From MVRE01 sp015660965 (GTDB lineage Archaea > Halobacteriota > Methanomicrobia > Methanomicrobiales > Methanospirillaceae), in assembly GCA_050015095.1 (NCBI GenBank), contig JBEKCC010000003.1:181812-245811 (forward strand): a stretch of 64,000 bases of DNA, written 5' to 3'. Positions 26,921 through 36,256 of the stretch are shown here, piece by piece (the stretch's first letter is position 1; each line of letters begins with the position of its first letter). The position numbers and the translations under genes were made by a program. The notes under the pieces are model-generated. The model was not told the DNA's origin. It made no database searches and was given only the letters and a program-made list of their open reading frames with translations.

Positions 26921-28255
26921 TTATTGCGGGATTCTTTTCCGTATCGTCTTTAACAACCCCTCCTTCGGGCGGATAATCGCGAACACGAGTATCAGGAGGG
27001 CAAGATACTGGAGCGTGAAGAAGAAGAGTGTCAGATACCAGCCGGAAGATCCCGCCCCGTTCGTGTATTTGAGGTTCGTGTAGAAACTGCCAAACATCAA
27101 GGGGAACTCGATGTAGGCAAAAATCTGCACGATAAAGAAGAGGACGACCTTGTAGATGTCATCCGCGACCAGGAGACAGAGGAACGGAGTGAACCACACG
27201 ATATACTGAGGGCTGTGGAACTTGGTGAAAACAATTATCGCGATGAGAGCACAGAGCAGCGTTTTCAGGAGCGTAACCGGCCTCTTCTCGGTATCCATGT
27301 AAGCGTTGTAGAGAAGGTACAGCACGGTAATTCCCATCAGTCCGTACATGACCAGAGACACATTCTCCGGTGAGATAGCGATATGCCCGACTCCGCTGAA
27401 CCAGGAGTAGAGTGTGTAAGTCGCGGTGTTCACGTACACCCCAACGCTTGCACCAGTGGCGAAGAGATAAGTCTGGATGGCCTCAGGGCGGATAATAAGT
27501 ACCGGCAGGAGGAGGACAAGCGAGAGCGGAACCATCACTTTGAGGACAGCAATGATCTCATCTTTGATTGAGCTCTTCTTGGTATTGTAAAGGATCAGGA
27601 ACGGGAATGCAATCGCCGGGAAGATCTTGGTAAAGAAACCAAGGCCAGCTGCAATATAGCCCTTCATGTTCATCCCATAGATCGTGAAGACGACCGCGAG
27701 CACCAGCAGGCAGGTCGGGAACGCATCGTACTTAGTCAGGACAAAATAGGAAGTTGAGAAGGCCGTTGCATAGATGAGTCCCGAAAGGAACGCGGTCTCT
27801 TCATTATAGATTTTCAGGGCAATGAAGTAGATGCAAATCAGGGTAAGGATATCGCAGAGCACCATGAGGAACTGGAACGTGTATACAAACGCCATTGCGT
27901 TCTGAAATGCAAGAGCCGGGACTAGGGCGATGGTGATCGGAACAAACACCAGGATCGGATAATCGAAACTGTAATTCACATAAGGAATCTGGCCTTGGGT
28001 GAGCATAACGGCATGATTAAGATAGACCCCAAGATCAAAATAGTCGATAAACGAGTGAAAAATCACCGGCGTCACGAAAAGCACGACAAGTTTCGTCAGA
28101 ATGGATATAGCAATAAGATAGAGGATATGACGCTTTACAGTCTGCAGATCAACATTTTCAAATGTGGCGCTGAGGAACTCCAATGACCTCTTCCCATTTC
28201 TTCCTCCCATTTCAGAGGGTTCTTCCTTGTTTTTCTTTTTCTTACCCATAACCAT
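26921..28255 (-). CDS. Polytopic membrane glycosyltransferase (GT87/GT-C-like)
   Basis: The 444-residue protein begins with a lysine-rich cytoplasmic tail (KKKKNKEEP) and has about ten to twelve hydrophobic helices. An aspartate pair region (YFDLGVYLNHAVMLTQGQIP) after the first helix and TKYDAFPTCLLVL are typical of GT-C enzymes that use polyprenyl-phosphate sugars, such as archaeal relatives of GT87/DUF2029. The acceptor is unknown. It is the third gene of a same-strand GC-rich group with the GtrA fusion and the GT39-like enzyme. ATGs at 28255 and 28249 are both possible. Confidence 0.75.
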   Translation of the reverse strand: MVMGKKKKNKEEPSEMGGRNGKRSLEFLSATFENVDLQTVKRHILYLIAISILTKLVVLFVTPVIFHSFIDYFDLGVYLNHAVMLTQGQIPYVNYSFDYPILVFVPITIALVPALAFQNAMAFVYTFQFLMVLCDILTLICIYFIALKIYNEETAFLSGLIYATAFSTSYFVLTKYDAFPTCLLVLAVVFTIYGMNMKGYIAAGLGFFTKIFPAIAFPFLILYNTKKSSIKDEIIAVLKVMVPLSLVLLLPVLIIRPEAIQTYLFATGASVGVYVNTATYTLYSWFSGVGHIAISPENVSLVMYGLMGITVLYLLYNAYMDTEKRPVTLLKTLLCALIAIIVFTKFHSPQYIVWFTPFLCLLVADDIYKVVLFFIVQIFAYIEFPLMFGSFYTNLKYTNGAGSSGWYLTLFFFTLQYLALLILVFAIIRPKEGLLKTIRKRIPQ

Positions 28256-28350
28256 TCTCCATTTCTTGTCGCACCCGAAGGGTTCTGTATGTATCTTTTC
28301 TACAAATAACCTCGGAATTTATTCCGGTGAGCAATACAATGAAACTACAG

Positions 28351-29454
28351 CTATGTCCGCCCCCACGTGATCCTGCGGTTGACAAGGAAATTCCAGGTAA
28401 AGCCTATGAGGATACCGATCAGATCGGAAAGAAAAATATTCATACCGATTACTTGGACGAGGAGGATCGCAATCCCGTAGTTGATCGCAGCCCCCCCAGC
28501 AGAAATTACATAAAAAAATCCCAGACGCCGCCATATGCTGGTTACGGATCTCTTGGGAGAGGTCTTGAATGTCCAAAGATCGTTCCAGAGGAAGTTATTC
28601 AGGATCGAGATTGCGATTGCAAAAAATAATGCGATATACCCGGATATGCCGGACATCAAAAGTAACTGAAGTATAGCTAAGTTGACAATAATTCCCGAAA
28701 CGCCGACAAGGCCAAACTTGAACACTTTTTTCCATTCCCGCCACGCAGCGCTCTGGTGATGCGAGAAAGAATACAGGGTGATATTCAAAACCTGCTGTGC
28801 GTACTCGATGATTGTTTTGATCTTCAGCTTGCTTGCCCCGATCTCCCGGTCACTGAACTCGAACGGTATCTCCTTATCGTTCTCCCAGACACCTTTCCCC
28901 AGCACCTCAAGGAGGATTTTGTAACCACGGGGCTTGAGCTGCGCTTGTGTCACCACACTTTTCCTGACAGCAAAAAAGCCGCTCACCGGGTCGGTAATAT
29001 CGGGAAAGAGGACCCGTCCCAGGAACGTTGCCCCAAGGGAGATGACCCGCCGCTTGAGAGGCCATTTTCTGATGCCTCCTCCTTCCATATACCGGCTGCC
29101 TATGACGACATCGGTGCCTGCCCGGATTTCTTCATACATCTTTGGGATGATAGAGGGGGGATGGGAAAAGTCGGCGTCGATGACAACAAAGACCTCTGAA
29201 GATGCATGGAGAAAACCATCGGCAACGGACTGCGAGAGCCCATGATCGGAGGTCCTGACCAGCAGGCTGACATTCGTTTTTGCCTTCTTCAGTTCGTTGA
29301 CGATGCCGATGGTGCCATCCGGGGAGTTGTCATCGACGACCAGGATCTCCCCGTTAAGCGAACTTTTCGAGAGGACCTCATCAACTTCGATTACGATCTT
29401 CCTGATATTCGCCTCTTCATTGAAGGTGGGGATAATCACCGTCAGGTCGTACAT
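28351..29454 (-). CDS. Dolichol-phosphate mannosyltransferase fused to GtrA-like membrane domain
   Basis: The 367-residue protein has an N-terminal GT2 domain (residues 1 to about 230: VIIPTFNEEANI, VVDDNSPDGT, VIDADFSHPPSII, DPVSGFFAV) and a C-terminal GtrA domain with four membrane helices (about 245-367; FKFGLVGVSGIIVNLAILQL and WNFLVNRRITW). Such fusions make or flip polyprenyl-phosphate sugars for GT-C enzymes like its two neighbours. The ATG at 29454 gives the standard MYDLTVIIPTFNE start, 22 bp after the upstream gene; a longer frame would overlap that gene. Confidence 0.91.
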   Translation of the reverse strand: MYDLTVIIPTFNEEANIRKIVIEVDEVLSKSSLNGEILVVDDNSPDGTIGIVNELKKAKTNVSLLVRTSDHGLSQSVADGFLHASSEVFVVIDADFSHPPSIIPKMYEEIRAGTDVVIGSRYMEGGGIRKWPLKRRVISLGATFLGRVLFPDITDPVSGFFAVRKSVVTQAQLKPRGYKILLEVLGKGVWENDKEIPFEFSDREIGASKLKIKTIIEYAQQVLNITLYSFSHHQSAAWREWKKVFKFGLVGVSGIIVNLAILQLLLMSGISGYIALFFAIAISILNNFLWNDLWTFKTSPKRSVTSIWRRLGFFYVISAGGAAINYGIAILLVQVIGMNIFLSDLIGILIGFTWNFLVNRRITWGRT

Positions 29455-29476
29455 GCTACGCAAAATCCAGGTAGGT

Positions 29477-31009
29477 TTAGCCGGAAACGAAGAGCGCGAT
29501 GCCGGTAGTCTGTCCAATCGGTTTTGTGTGTCCTTTCAGCCATGCGACTGCATCTCCCGCAGGATTCGCGGAGTAAATATCATTGGTGACGACATAATAT
29601 ATCGTGTTATTCGCTTTCCGCGCATCTATCGCATCCAGATCCTTTGCGGTCGTTGCCCCGAATTCAATAATCCCAAATGAGCTGTTGGTGTAATAATAAT
29701 CGAACGGCTGGGCGATGTAACCCGGGATAAGGACAACGAAGTCCCCCGGTTTTGCTATTTGCTGCATTTGTCTTGAAAAGCCTCTCCAGTCCTCCTTGGT
29801 ATATTGCGTGTAATAGCTCGCGAAGAACGGATTGGTGACACTGAGCAGAACCATCAGCGCAACAAAGCCATATACTACACCGCGGTTACTGATGAGGGTA
29901 AAAACGGGTTTGTAGGCAAGGGCAATCCCGACAAAATAGACCGGTACAAGGATGATGAGATACCTTGGAACCATCGGGATCTGGTATGATAGGAACCAGC
30001 TGATGGCAAAAGGAAGTAGGGTAAGTGCTACAAGGAAGATCCCTTTTTTCCTGTCAAGAAGGAAGGCCTGAGCAATTCCCACGGCGAACAAGATCAGGAA
30101 CAAGTACATCAATGTCGTGGAAAACCCGGACATCTCCCTGAAAGTCTCGATGATGATATCGATACCTTGTATCCCAAATGTGGGTGCGGATGCCGTTCTT
30201 TTCGCAAAGAGCTGGATCGTGACGATGATCAGCGGCATGCAGATAATGGTAAACACCACTCCTGCCAGAATAAGAGGTTTGAACGTTCTGATGTCCTGCC
30301 GGAACTCCGGGATCTTCACCGCAAGGGCATAGAGGCCTAGGACTCCGATCATAACTAGGGTGTAGAAATGGGACCAGAAGGCAAGGGCCGAAAAGACACC
30401 GAAAAGGATCCAGTATGTTCTCTCATTGGTTTTCAGGGCCTTAAGGAAAAAAAACGTGGCGAATGCAACAAAGAAGAGGCCCATGGAGTATGCCCTGGCT
30501 TCCTGAGAGTAATAGATGAGGAACGGGGAGAAGGTACATGCCGCTGCCGCAATAATCCCGACATTCCTGTCAATGAACTCCTTCCCAATAAAATACATAA
30601 GGGGAATGGTCAGGACGCCCAGCAGTGCCGGTACAATTCTCATGATAACTTCGCTAATCCCGATGGTCAGCATGAGATGCTCAACCCAGTAGAACAGGGG
30701 CGGGTTGAATTCTCCTGCAGTCGTTGCCTGCCAGATTCCCGAAATCGACATTGAGGCAAAGGTATAGGTCGAGGCTTCATCAAGCCAGATTGAATTGAAG
30801 CCAAGATTGTAAAACCGCAGAAAGAATCCGATGAGAGTGAGAGCAACAAGAAGTTGAATATAATGGCTTTTAGTAAAAAGGGTTATGAATGATTTAATTG
30901 AAAAAATTTTATTAATTTCGGTTGTAGGTATTTGATTTTTATCGAGATTGCAATCATCCAAAATTTTTACCTTTTTACCTTTTTGACGCCCCTCTCCTTT
31001 TTTTACCAT
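29477..31009 (-). CDS. GT39/ArnT-like membrane glycosyltransferase
   Basis: The 510-residue protein has a basic N-terminal tail, then about eleven hydrophobic helices and a C-terminal soluble part of about 90 residues. The GT-C catalytic loop FNSIWLDEASTYTFASMS carries the DE pair near residue 76, followed by EFNPPLFYWVEHL as in protein mannosyltransferases and ArnT. It probably moves a sugar from a dolichol carrier onto a glycan, lipid or protein at the outer face. ATG 31009 is chosen over the GTG at 31018. It heads the three-gene operon; the first 100 bp are AT-rich and the rest GC-rich. Confidence 0.85.
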   Translation of the reverse strand: MVKKGEGRQKGKKVKILDDCNLDKNQIPTTEINKIFSIKSFITLFTKSHYIQLLVALTLIGFFLRFYNLGFNSIWLDEASTYTFASMSISGIWQATTAGEFNPPLFYWVEHLMLTIGISEVIMRIVPALLGVLTIPLMYFIGKEFIDRNVGIIAAAACTFSPFLIYYSQEARAYSMGLFFVAFATFFFLKALKTNERTYWILFGVFSALAFWSHFYTLVMIGVLGLYALAVKIPEFRQDIRTFKPLILAGVVFTIICMPLIIVTIQLFAKRTASAPTFGIQGIDIIIETFREMSGFSTTLMYLFLILFAVGIAQAFLLDRKKGIFLVALTLLPFAISWFLSYQIPMVPRYLIILVPVYFVGIALAYKPVFTLISNRGVVYGFVALMVLLSVTNPFFASYYTQYTKEDWRGFSRQMQQIAKPGDFVVLIPGYIAQPFDYYYTNSSFGIIEFGATTAKDLDAIDARKANNTIYYVVTNDIYSANPAGDAVAWLKGHTKPIGQTTGIALFVSG

Positions 31010-31125
31010 CGCAATCACTAGCTATTACGTAATTATTGCAATATAGTTAACTCAAATATATGGGTAATTCGTGAATGAAAAAATGGTAATCGAAAAAAAA
31101 TTTGATAATTTTTTTTATAATTTCG

Positions 31126-31983
31126 TTATTCAGCTTTATCAAATAATAATGGAGATTTCAATTTTTTAAGAAGTTCTGACTGATTTCTTACAATAGTTGC
31201 AGATTGTTCAAGCATCAGGTTTACAAGCTCGTGCTTCCCAACCCTTCGAAAATCGGTTCTTAATGCAATTATTGGTTTATTTAACGCAGTGGCATACCCC
31301 ATTTCCCACGCAGTTCCAGAATCAGCGTCGGACCCATCAATGATTGCAACAATGATATCCGCATCTTCTAATCCCTTTTTATTCGATTCGAAGATTCTTT
31401 TATGTTCAATATCATCCCTTTTGTAAGAATTATCACCGATATCTTGTGGAACGTACACCTCAAACAGATTTTTTTCCAATAGCTCCACAATGAGTGTATT
31501 AAATATCCGTTCGGCCTCAGTGAACAACGGTGCCGCCAAGTATATCCGATATTTTGCAAATTCGAGAACATCGATTGCTTTGATTGTGGGGAAACGTGCA
31601 AGAAAAACCCCTCTTCCCACCCTTTTTGGCAATTCATTACCTGGATTGCCGTAATAAGTTGTCGTAACACCACAAGTGGGTGATGAATTGACTCCTAAAA
31701 TAAATAGTGGATACCCCCGAGTATCGATAACCTCATGTACCTTCAATTCAAGTAAATCCAACATTGAAGTAAAGTCGGGTGTATTTAATCTTTCAAGAAA
31801 TGTTCCCGGTTTTCTTTTTAATCCCAAATACAATGTTTCCGGACAGGGTAATGGAAAAATTTCAATACCAAACTTTTCGCAACGTTTAATAGATTGGTTG
31901 AATCCGTCAATATCAGATGGTTTCGTAATTCCTTCGGCTCGTAAAGAGGGATTCAAGATGCACGGGCATACAAGCACGAACAT
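31126..31983 (-). CDS. DUF523-like domain fused to nucleoside 2-deoxyribosyltransferase domain
   Basis: The 285-residue protein seems to have two parts. Residues 1 to about 135 contain VCPCILNPSLRAEGI and GVNSSPTCGVTTTYYG, with paired cysteines resembling DUF523 proteins. From about residue 145 the nucleoside 2-deoxyribosyltransferase fold starts (IYLAAPLFTEAERIF) and includes DADIIVAIIDGSDADSGTAWEMG, with the family's catalytic glutamate. The substrate is unknown; a nucleotide salvage, housecleaning or signalling role is possible. It is divergent from tsr3 across 30 bp. Confidence 0.78.
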   Translation of the reverse strand: MFVLVCPCILNPSLRAEGITKPSDIDGFNQSIKRCEKFGIEIFPLPCPETLYLGLKRKPGTFLERLNTPDFTSMLDLLELKVHEVIDTRGYPLFILGVNSSPTCGVTTTYYGNPGNELPKRVGRGVFLARFPTIKAIDVLEFAKYRIYLAAPLFTEAERIFNTLIVELLEKNLFEVYVPQDIGDNSYKRDDIEHKRIFESNKKGLEDADIIVAIIDGSDADSGTAWEMGYATALNKPIIALRTDFRRVGKHELVNLMLEQSATIVRNQSELLKKLKSPLLFDKAE

Positions 31984-32013
31984 TGATAGATAGTAGATTT
32001 CAACAGATGATCA

Positions 32014-32505
32014 ATGATTCCTCTATTTGCCTATCGCGACAATACCTGTGACCCTAGAAAATGCACAGTAAAAAAGCTTGGAAAAGCGGGGTATATTAAA
32101 ATTTTAACAAAGATAGGCCAAATACCTAGAAATTCTCTTCTTCTTGATCCTACATCCGAGAGAGCACTCTCTCCCGCAGATCGATCAGTAAAATCTATCA
32201 CAGTATTTGATTGCTCTTGGGAAGTGTTAGACACGGGTTCATTAAGTTCTTGGCGTATTCGCAGAGCACTTCCATTTTTAATTGCAGCAAACCCTGTAAA
32301 CTTCGGAAAACCGTATAAGCTTTCTTCGGTTGAAGCACTTGCTGCAGCGTTATTCATACTTGGTGAAAAACAACAAGCGAATGACATTCTTGCAAAAGTC
32401 TCCTGGGGTATTCGTTTCTTAGAGGTTAATAAAGAACCTCTTGAACTATATTCAAAAGCTCAAGATAGTTCGGAAGTAGTGAAGATCCAGCATCTTTTTA
32501 TTTAA
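32014..32505 (+). CDS. tsr3: Tsr3-type 16S rRNA aminocarboxypropyltransferase (DUF367)
   Basis: The 163-residue protein has the N-terminal block DPRKCTVKKLGKAG, LLLDPTSERALSPAD, FDCSWE and LPFLIAANPVNFGKPYKLSS-type sequence, all typical of Tsr3. Tsr3 moves the aminocarboxypropyl group of SAM to a hypermodified uridine in small-subunit rRNA late in ribosome maturation. Two other small-subunit maturation factors (Rio1 and the Pno1-like KH protein) lie 4-5 kb downstream. The length matches archaeal members. Confidence 0.92.
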   Translation: MIPLFAYRDNTCDPRKCTVKKLGKAGYIKILTKIGQIPRNSLLLDPTSERALSPADRSVKSITVFDCSWEVLDTGSLSSWRIRRALPFLIAANPVNFGKPYKLSSVEALAAALFILGEKQQANDILAKVSWGIRFLEVNKEPLELYSKAQDSSEVVKIQHLFI

Positions 32506-32529
32506 TATCAATGATTCGGATTGTTACTA

Positions 32530-33228
32530 GTGATACCTAATATTAAAAGAAAAATCTCTGAATTAAAACATGAGTTACATGCACTTAAGGTGTATTCCAA
32601 TGAGGACCTAGCAAATATCATAAAAGAAGTTGGTTTTAAATGTGATCTTTGTGGTAGGTGCTGCACTAATGAATTTAATGACCACGTTTTTCTCCTAGAT
32701 CGAGACACAACTATAATCAAGGAAATTGAGCCCACCGCACTCGTACCGGCACCGTATTACGAGCTCTGTGACCAATATGGTAGATTTTATGTGTGTGGTT
32801 ATTCATTACGTACTCAACATGATGGAAGTTGTATTTTTCTTGAGAGGGGTTCGTGCCGAATCTACAATCATAGGCTAACGATATGTAGGATTTACCCCTA
32901 TATGCTCCACAGAGAACCTGATGAAAAGGGAATTATTGATTGGCGCCAGATAAGTGGACTGAATCAACATGGAATTTACCACACAGATATTCCTGTAGAA
33001 GAGTGCCAGCGTATTGCACAGTTAACTAAAGAGTATGAAGAGTCGTTCCTATTACATGAGATATCTTTCTTGGAGAGGATGAACGAATTTTTTTCTAAAC
33101 ATAAATTACGACATGTTCGAAAAGTGTATAATGATCGATTGCAATCATACAACAGTGGAGCAGAAATCAATGTGTTTGTTTATTACAAAGGAAATTTGGA
33201 ATTAAATAAACTTAAAAAAATCTTGTAA
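32530..33228 (+). CDS. YkgJ-family cysteine cluster protein
   Basis: The roughly 232-residue protein has CDLCGRCCTNEF near residue 43 and, about 75 residues later, CIFLERGSCRIYNHRLTICR, the cysteine pattern of the YkgJ family, which may bind zinc or an Fe-S cluster. The function is unknown. No ATG fits the N-terminus: I chose the GTG at 32530 (then IPNIKRKISELKHEL); a TTG at 32521 is an alternative. It follows tsr3 by 24 bp and is probably co-transcribed. Confidence 0.8.
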   Translation: MIPNIKRKISELKHELHALKVYSNEDLANIIKEVGFKCDLCGRCCTNEFNDHVFLLDRDTTIIKEIEPTALVPAPYYELCDQYGRFYVCGYSLRTQHDGSCIFLERGSCRIYNHRLTICRIYPYMLHREPDEKGIIDWRQISGLNQHGIYHTDIPVEECQRIAQLTKEYEESFLLHEISFLERMNEFFSKHKLRHVRKVYNDRLQSYNSGAEINVFVYYKGNLELNKLKKIL

Positions 33229-33293
33229 GGTTACTTTATTTTTAGAGACTTTAGAGACTTAAATGAAGTCATAAACACCTAATCGATTTGTAT

Positions 33294-34079
33294 TTAATCA
33301 GAAAGATTTTTGTTACGCAGTTCATATAACAATCGGTTTTTAGCCGTTTTACAATACCCCTTATCAAACTCGATTCCAATGCCGTAACGGCTGTTTCTAT
33401 ATGCAGCGACAAGTGTACTTCCGCTTCCCATAAATGGATCCAAAATCGTATCTCCAACAAAACTGAAGAGTTTCATACAACGTTTTGGAAGCTCGAGCGG
33501 AAATGGGGCGGGGTGATTGACCTTTTTTTTACTCTCACCGGTGAACGACCACAGACCATTTGTCCATGATATAAATTCTTCTCGTGTGATATCAGAAACT
33601 TTAGTTCCAGTAGTTTTTTTCCATTGGCCCTTATAAAACACTACAATCAATTCAACAGGTGTAATTACGTACGGTGCAGAAGGATTCATCCAAGAACCCC
33701 AAGCGGTTCGGCGAGAGATATTGCCTTCATTCCAGACAATTGTTGTATGATATTTGAAGCCACTTTTCTTTGCAATCGTTGTGAGATCGGCACCGATACT
33801 CTGCTGACCACCCCGATTCTTATCTAGAGGGATGTTGAGACAAAATCGCCCTGTTATTGCAAGCCAACGATAACAACGAGAAAGCCAACTTTTTGAGAAT
33901 TTTAAGTACTCATCATAAGACAGCCCATCGTTATGCGAGGAATATTGAATGTCGACATTATACGGTGGAGAGGTGATAACGAGATCAATACTGCACCTCT
34001 TTATTAGATGCGTTTTTAGCATATCTTCGTTGATGATAGTCAACCGATCAGACTGGAAAAAAACAGGTTGGGCTTTCAT
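33294..34079 (-). CDS. DNA (N4-cytosine or N6-adenine) methyltransferase
   Basis: The 261-residue protein has the catalytic motif IV as TSPPYNVDI near residue 37 and the SAM-binding motif I as ILDPFMGSGSTLVAAYRN near residue 212, the permuted beta-class order. TSPPY is frequent in N4-cytosine and some N6-adenine enzymes, so the modified base cannot be told. No restriction endonuclease gene is adjacent, so it looks like an orphan methyltransferase, perhaps for regulation or protection. It is divergent from gap across 146 bp. Confidence 0.88.
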   Translation of the reverse strand: MKAQPVFFQSDRLTIINEDMLKTHLIKRCSIDLVITSPPYNVDIQYSSHNDGLSYDEYLKFSKSWLSRCYRWLAITGRFCLNIPLDKNRGGQQSIGADLTTIAKKSGFKYHTTIVWNEGNISRRTAWGSWMNPSAPYVITPVELIVVFYKGQWKKTTGTKVSDITREEFISWTNGLWSFTGESKKKVNHPAPFPLELPKRCMKLFSFVGDTILDPFMGSGSTLVAAYRNSRYGIGIEFDKGYCKTAKNRLLYELRNKNLSD

Positions 34080-34225
34080 GGTTTTCTTTTTTACCCGTAT
34101 ATTTTCCCTTATTTTTTATAAAATTTTGCAATAAACAAAAATTGTAGATAAGAATATTTTTGCCGATTTCCATCGTCTTCAAATTAAGTAACATTTATCT
34201 CATATTATTCATACCCTTTCCGTAT

Positions 34226-35257
34226 ATGATCAAGGTTGCTATCAATGGATATGGGACTGTCGGTAAACGTGTTGCTGATGTCGTTGCTGCTCAGAAGGAT
34301 ATGAAAGTCGTTGGTGTCTCAAAGACACGCCCTAATGCTGAAGCGTTTGTCGCAAAGAAAAAGGGGTATCCGCTTTATATCGCTGATATTTCTAAAAAGC
34401 CTTCTTTTGAAAAAGTTGGTTTGTCTGTTGCAGGATCTGTTGACGATATGTGCAAAAATGCAGATGTAGTTGTTGATGCTACACCCGGTGATGTTGGTGC
34501 AACAAACAAACCTCTTTATGAAAAGTTAGGTGTGAAGGCAATCTGGCAAGGTGGAGAAGACCACGAAGTTGCTGGTTTTTCCTTTAATTCATCATGCAAC
34601 TATAAGGATGCAATCGGCAGGCAGTTTGTTCGTGTCGTATCTTGCAATACAACAGGACTTTGCCGTATTATTCATGCAATTGATCAAGAGTATGGTGTCG
34701 CCCACGTACATGCAATAATGGTTCGACGAGGATCAGATCCGGGAGAAATCAAGAAAGGTCCAATTGATGCTGTTGTTCTTGATCCAGTTGGTGTTCCCAG
34801 CCACCATGGGCCAGATGTCCAGACCGTACTTCCCCAAATCTCAATTACAACCATGGCAATGATTGTTCCAACTACAATGATGCATATGCATGCGGTGCAG
34901 ATTACGACAAAAAGGGACATTGCACGCGAACGTGTGATTGATCTCATCATGAAACATCCCCGCATGGGACTTATTAAAAAAAGTTTGGGCATAAAGAGTA
35001 CCGCTGAACTAAAGGAATTTGCAATGGATCTTGGTAGACAACGAGCCGATTTATATGAGAATTGTATTTTTGAAGAATCCATATATGCAAAAGGAAAAGA
35101 GCTTTGTTTTTTCCAAGGTATACACCAAGAAGCAGATATTGTTGTAGAGAATATAGATGCCATTCGTGCAATGACGGGTATCGTTAAAGATGCTGCAAGT
35201 TCCATCAAGATGACTAACGAGGCAATCGGCTTTTCTCCCATTCAGAACAATCATTAA
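34226..35257 (+). CDS. gap: Type II glyceraldehyde-3-phosphate dehydrogenase
   Basis: The 343-residue enzyme starts MIKVAINGYGTVGKRVADVV with the Rossmann glycine motif and has the catalytic cysteine in VVSCNTTGLCRIIHAI near residue 140. The sequence is the archaeal class, which accepts NADP and NAD and in methanogens works mainly in gluconeogenesis. I chose the ATG at 34226; an in-frame start at 34160 would add a 22-residue hydrophobic leader not known in the family. Confidence 0.95.
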   Translation: MIKVAINGYGTVGKRVADVVAAQKDMKVVGVSKTRPNAEAFVAKKKGYPLYIADISKKPSFEKVGLSVAGSVDDMCKNADVVVDATPGDVGATNKPLYEKLGVKAIWQGGEDHEVAGFSFNSSCNYKDAIGRQFVRVVSCNTTGLCRIIHAIDQEYGVAHVHAIMVRRGSDPGEIKKGPIDAVVLDPVGVPSHHGPDVQTVLPQISITTMAMIVPTTMMHMHAVQITTKRDIARERVIDLIMKHPRMGLIKKSLGIKSTAELKEFAMDLGRQRADLYENCIFEESIYAKGKELCFFQGIHQEADIVVENIDAIRAMTGIVKDAASSIKMTNEAIGFSPIQNNH

Positions 35258-35282
35258 CACCCAATATCACTCATTATTTTTA

Positions 35283-36224
35283 ATGGATGCGTTCAAACTG
35301 GTTACACGCAATACTATCGAGATTGTTACTGAAGAAGAATTACGATCTCTTCTTTTAAAATCAAAAAAGCGAGTTTATGCTGGGTATGAACCAAGCGGCG
35401 AGATCCATCTTGGGCATCTCGTAACTGTAAATAAGTTGATTGATTTACAGGAAGCTGGTTTTGAGGTCATTGTACTGCTTGCAGATCTCCACGCCTTTCT
35501 CAACCGAAAAGGAACAATGAAAAGTATTCGGGAACTTGCCGATTATAATAAAAAGTGTTTCGAGGGATTGGGTCTGAAAAATGTAAAATTTATTCTCGGT
35601 TCAGACTTACAGCTTGATAGGAATTACGAATTGCTTGTATTCCAGCTTTCTCAGCAAATTACACTGAACCGTGCAACTCGAAGTATGGATGATGTTGGAC
35701 GTCAAATGGACCACCCCACAGTCTCTCAGATGATTTATCCTATTATGCAGATGACAGATATCGCAATGCTTGAAGTAGATGCCGCTGTAGGTGGGATAGA
35801 TCAACGTAAAATCCACATGCTCGCTCGCGAACACCTAATCAATTTTGGGTATCCCGCACCCGTTTGTATTCACAGTCCAATTCTTAATGGACTTGATGGA
35901 AAGAAGATGTCCTCATCGCAGGGAAATTATATATCTGTAGCAGATAGCGAAGATGAGATTCGAAAGAAGTGTCAAAAAGCATTTTGCCCACCAGAGATTA
36001 CAGAAAATCCGATACTCCAGATTTATCAGTACCATATTTTTCCTCGTATTTCATCTGTTTCTATCCGCAGACCAGCTAAATTTGGCGGTGACCGAACTTA
36101 TTCAAGCTATGAGGAACTAGAAAACGCATACAAGAAAAGCGAAATACACCCCCTCGATCTAAAAAAGACCTGTGGGGAATATCTTTGTGAGATATTATCT
36201 TCTGTAAGAGATTATTTACATTGA
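35283..36224 (+). CDS. tyrS: Tyrosyl-tRNA synthetase
   Basis: The 313-residue enzyme is of the short archaeal/eukaryotic type. It has the HIGH-class motif as GEIHLGHLVTVNK and the KMSKS-class motif as DGKKMSSSQGNYI, with YAGYEPSGEIH and the tyrosine-binding QMTDIAMLEVDAAVGGIDQRK. It charges tRNA-Tyr. The gene starts 25 bp after gap and lies 32 bp before rio1, so the three may be co-transcribed. Confidence 0.95.
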   Translation: MDAFKLVTRNTIEIVTEEELRSLLLKSKKRVYAGYEPSGEIHLGHLVTVNKLIDLQEAGFEVIVLLADLHAFLNRKGTMKSIRELADYNKKCFEGLGLKNVKFILGSDLQLDRNYELLVFQLSQQITLNRATRSMDDVGRQMDHPTVSQMIYPIMQMTDIAMLEVDAAVGGIDQRKIHMLAREHLINFGYPAPVCIHSPILNGLDGKKMSSSQGNYISVADSEDEIRKKCQKAFCPPEITENPILQIYQYHIFPRISSVSIRRPAKFGGDRTYSSYEELENAYKKSEIHPLDLKKTCGEYLCEILSSVRDYLH

Positions 36225-36256
36225 ATTAGAAAATACCAAAAACGGTTGTAAAGCTT

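Noticed and set aside
32521..33293. Search for tRNA genes or small RNAs in the short gaps around tsr3, ykgJ-like and gap
   Set aside because: No cloverleaf or conserved T-loop could be found; the repeated TTTAGAGACTTTAGAGACTT at about 33240-33260 is a simple short repeat.
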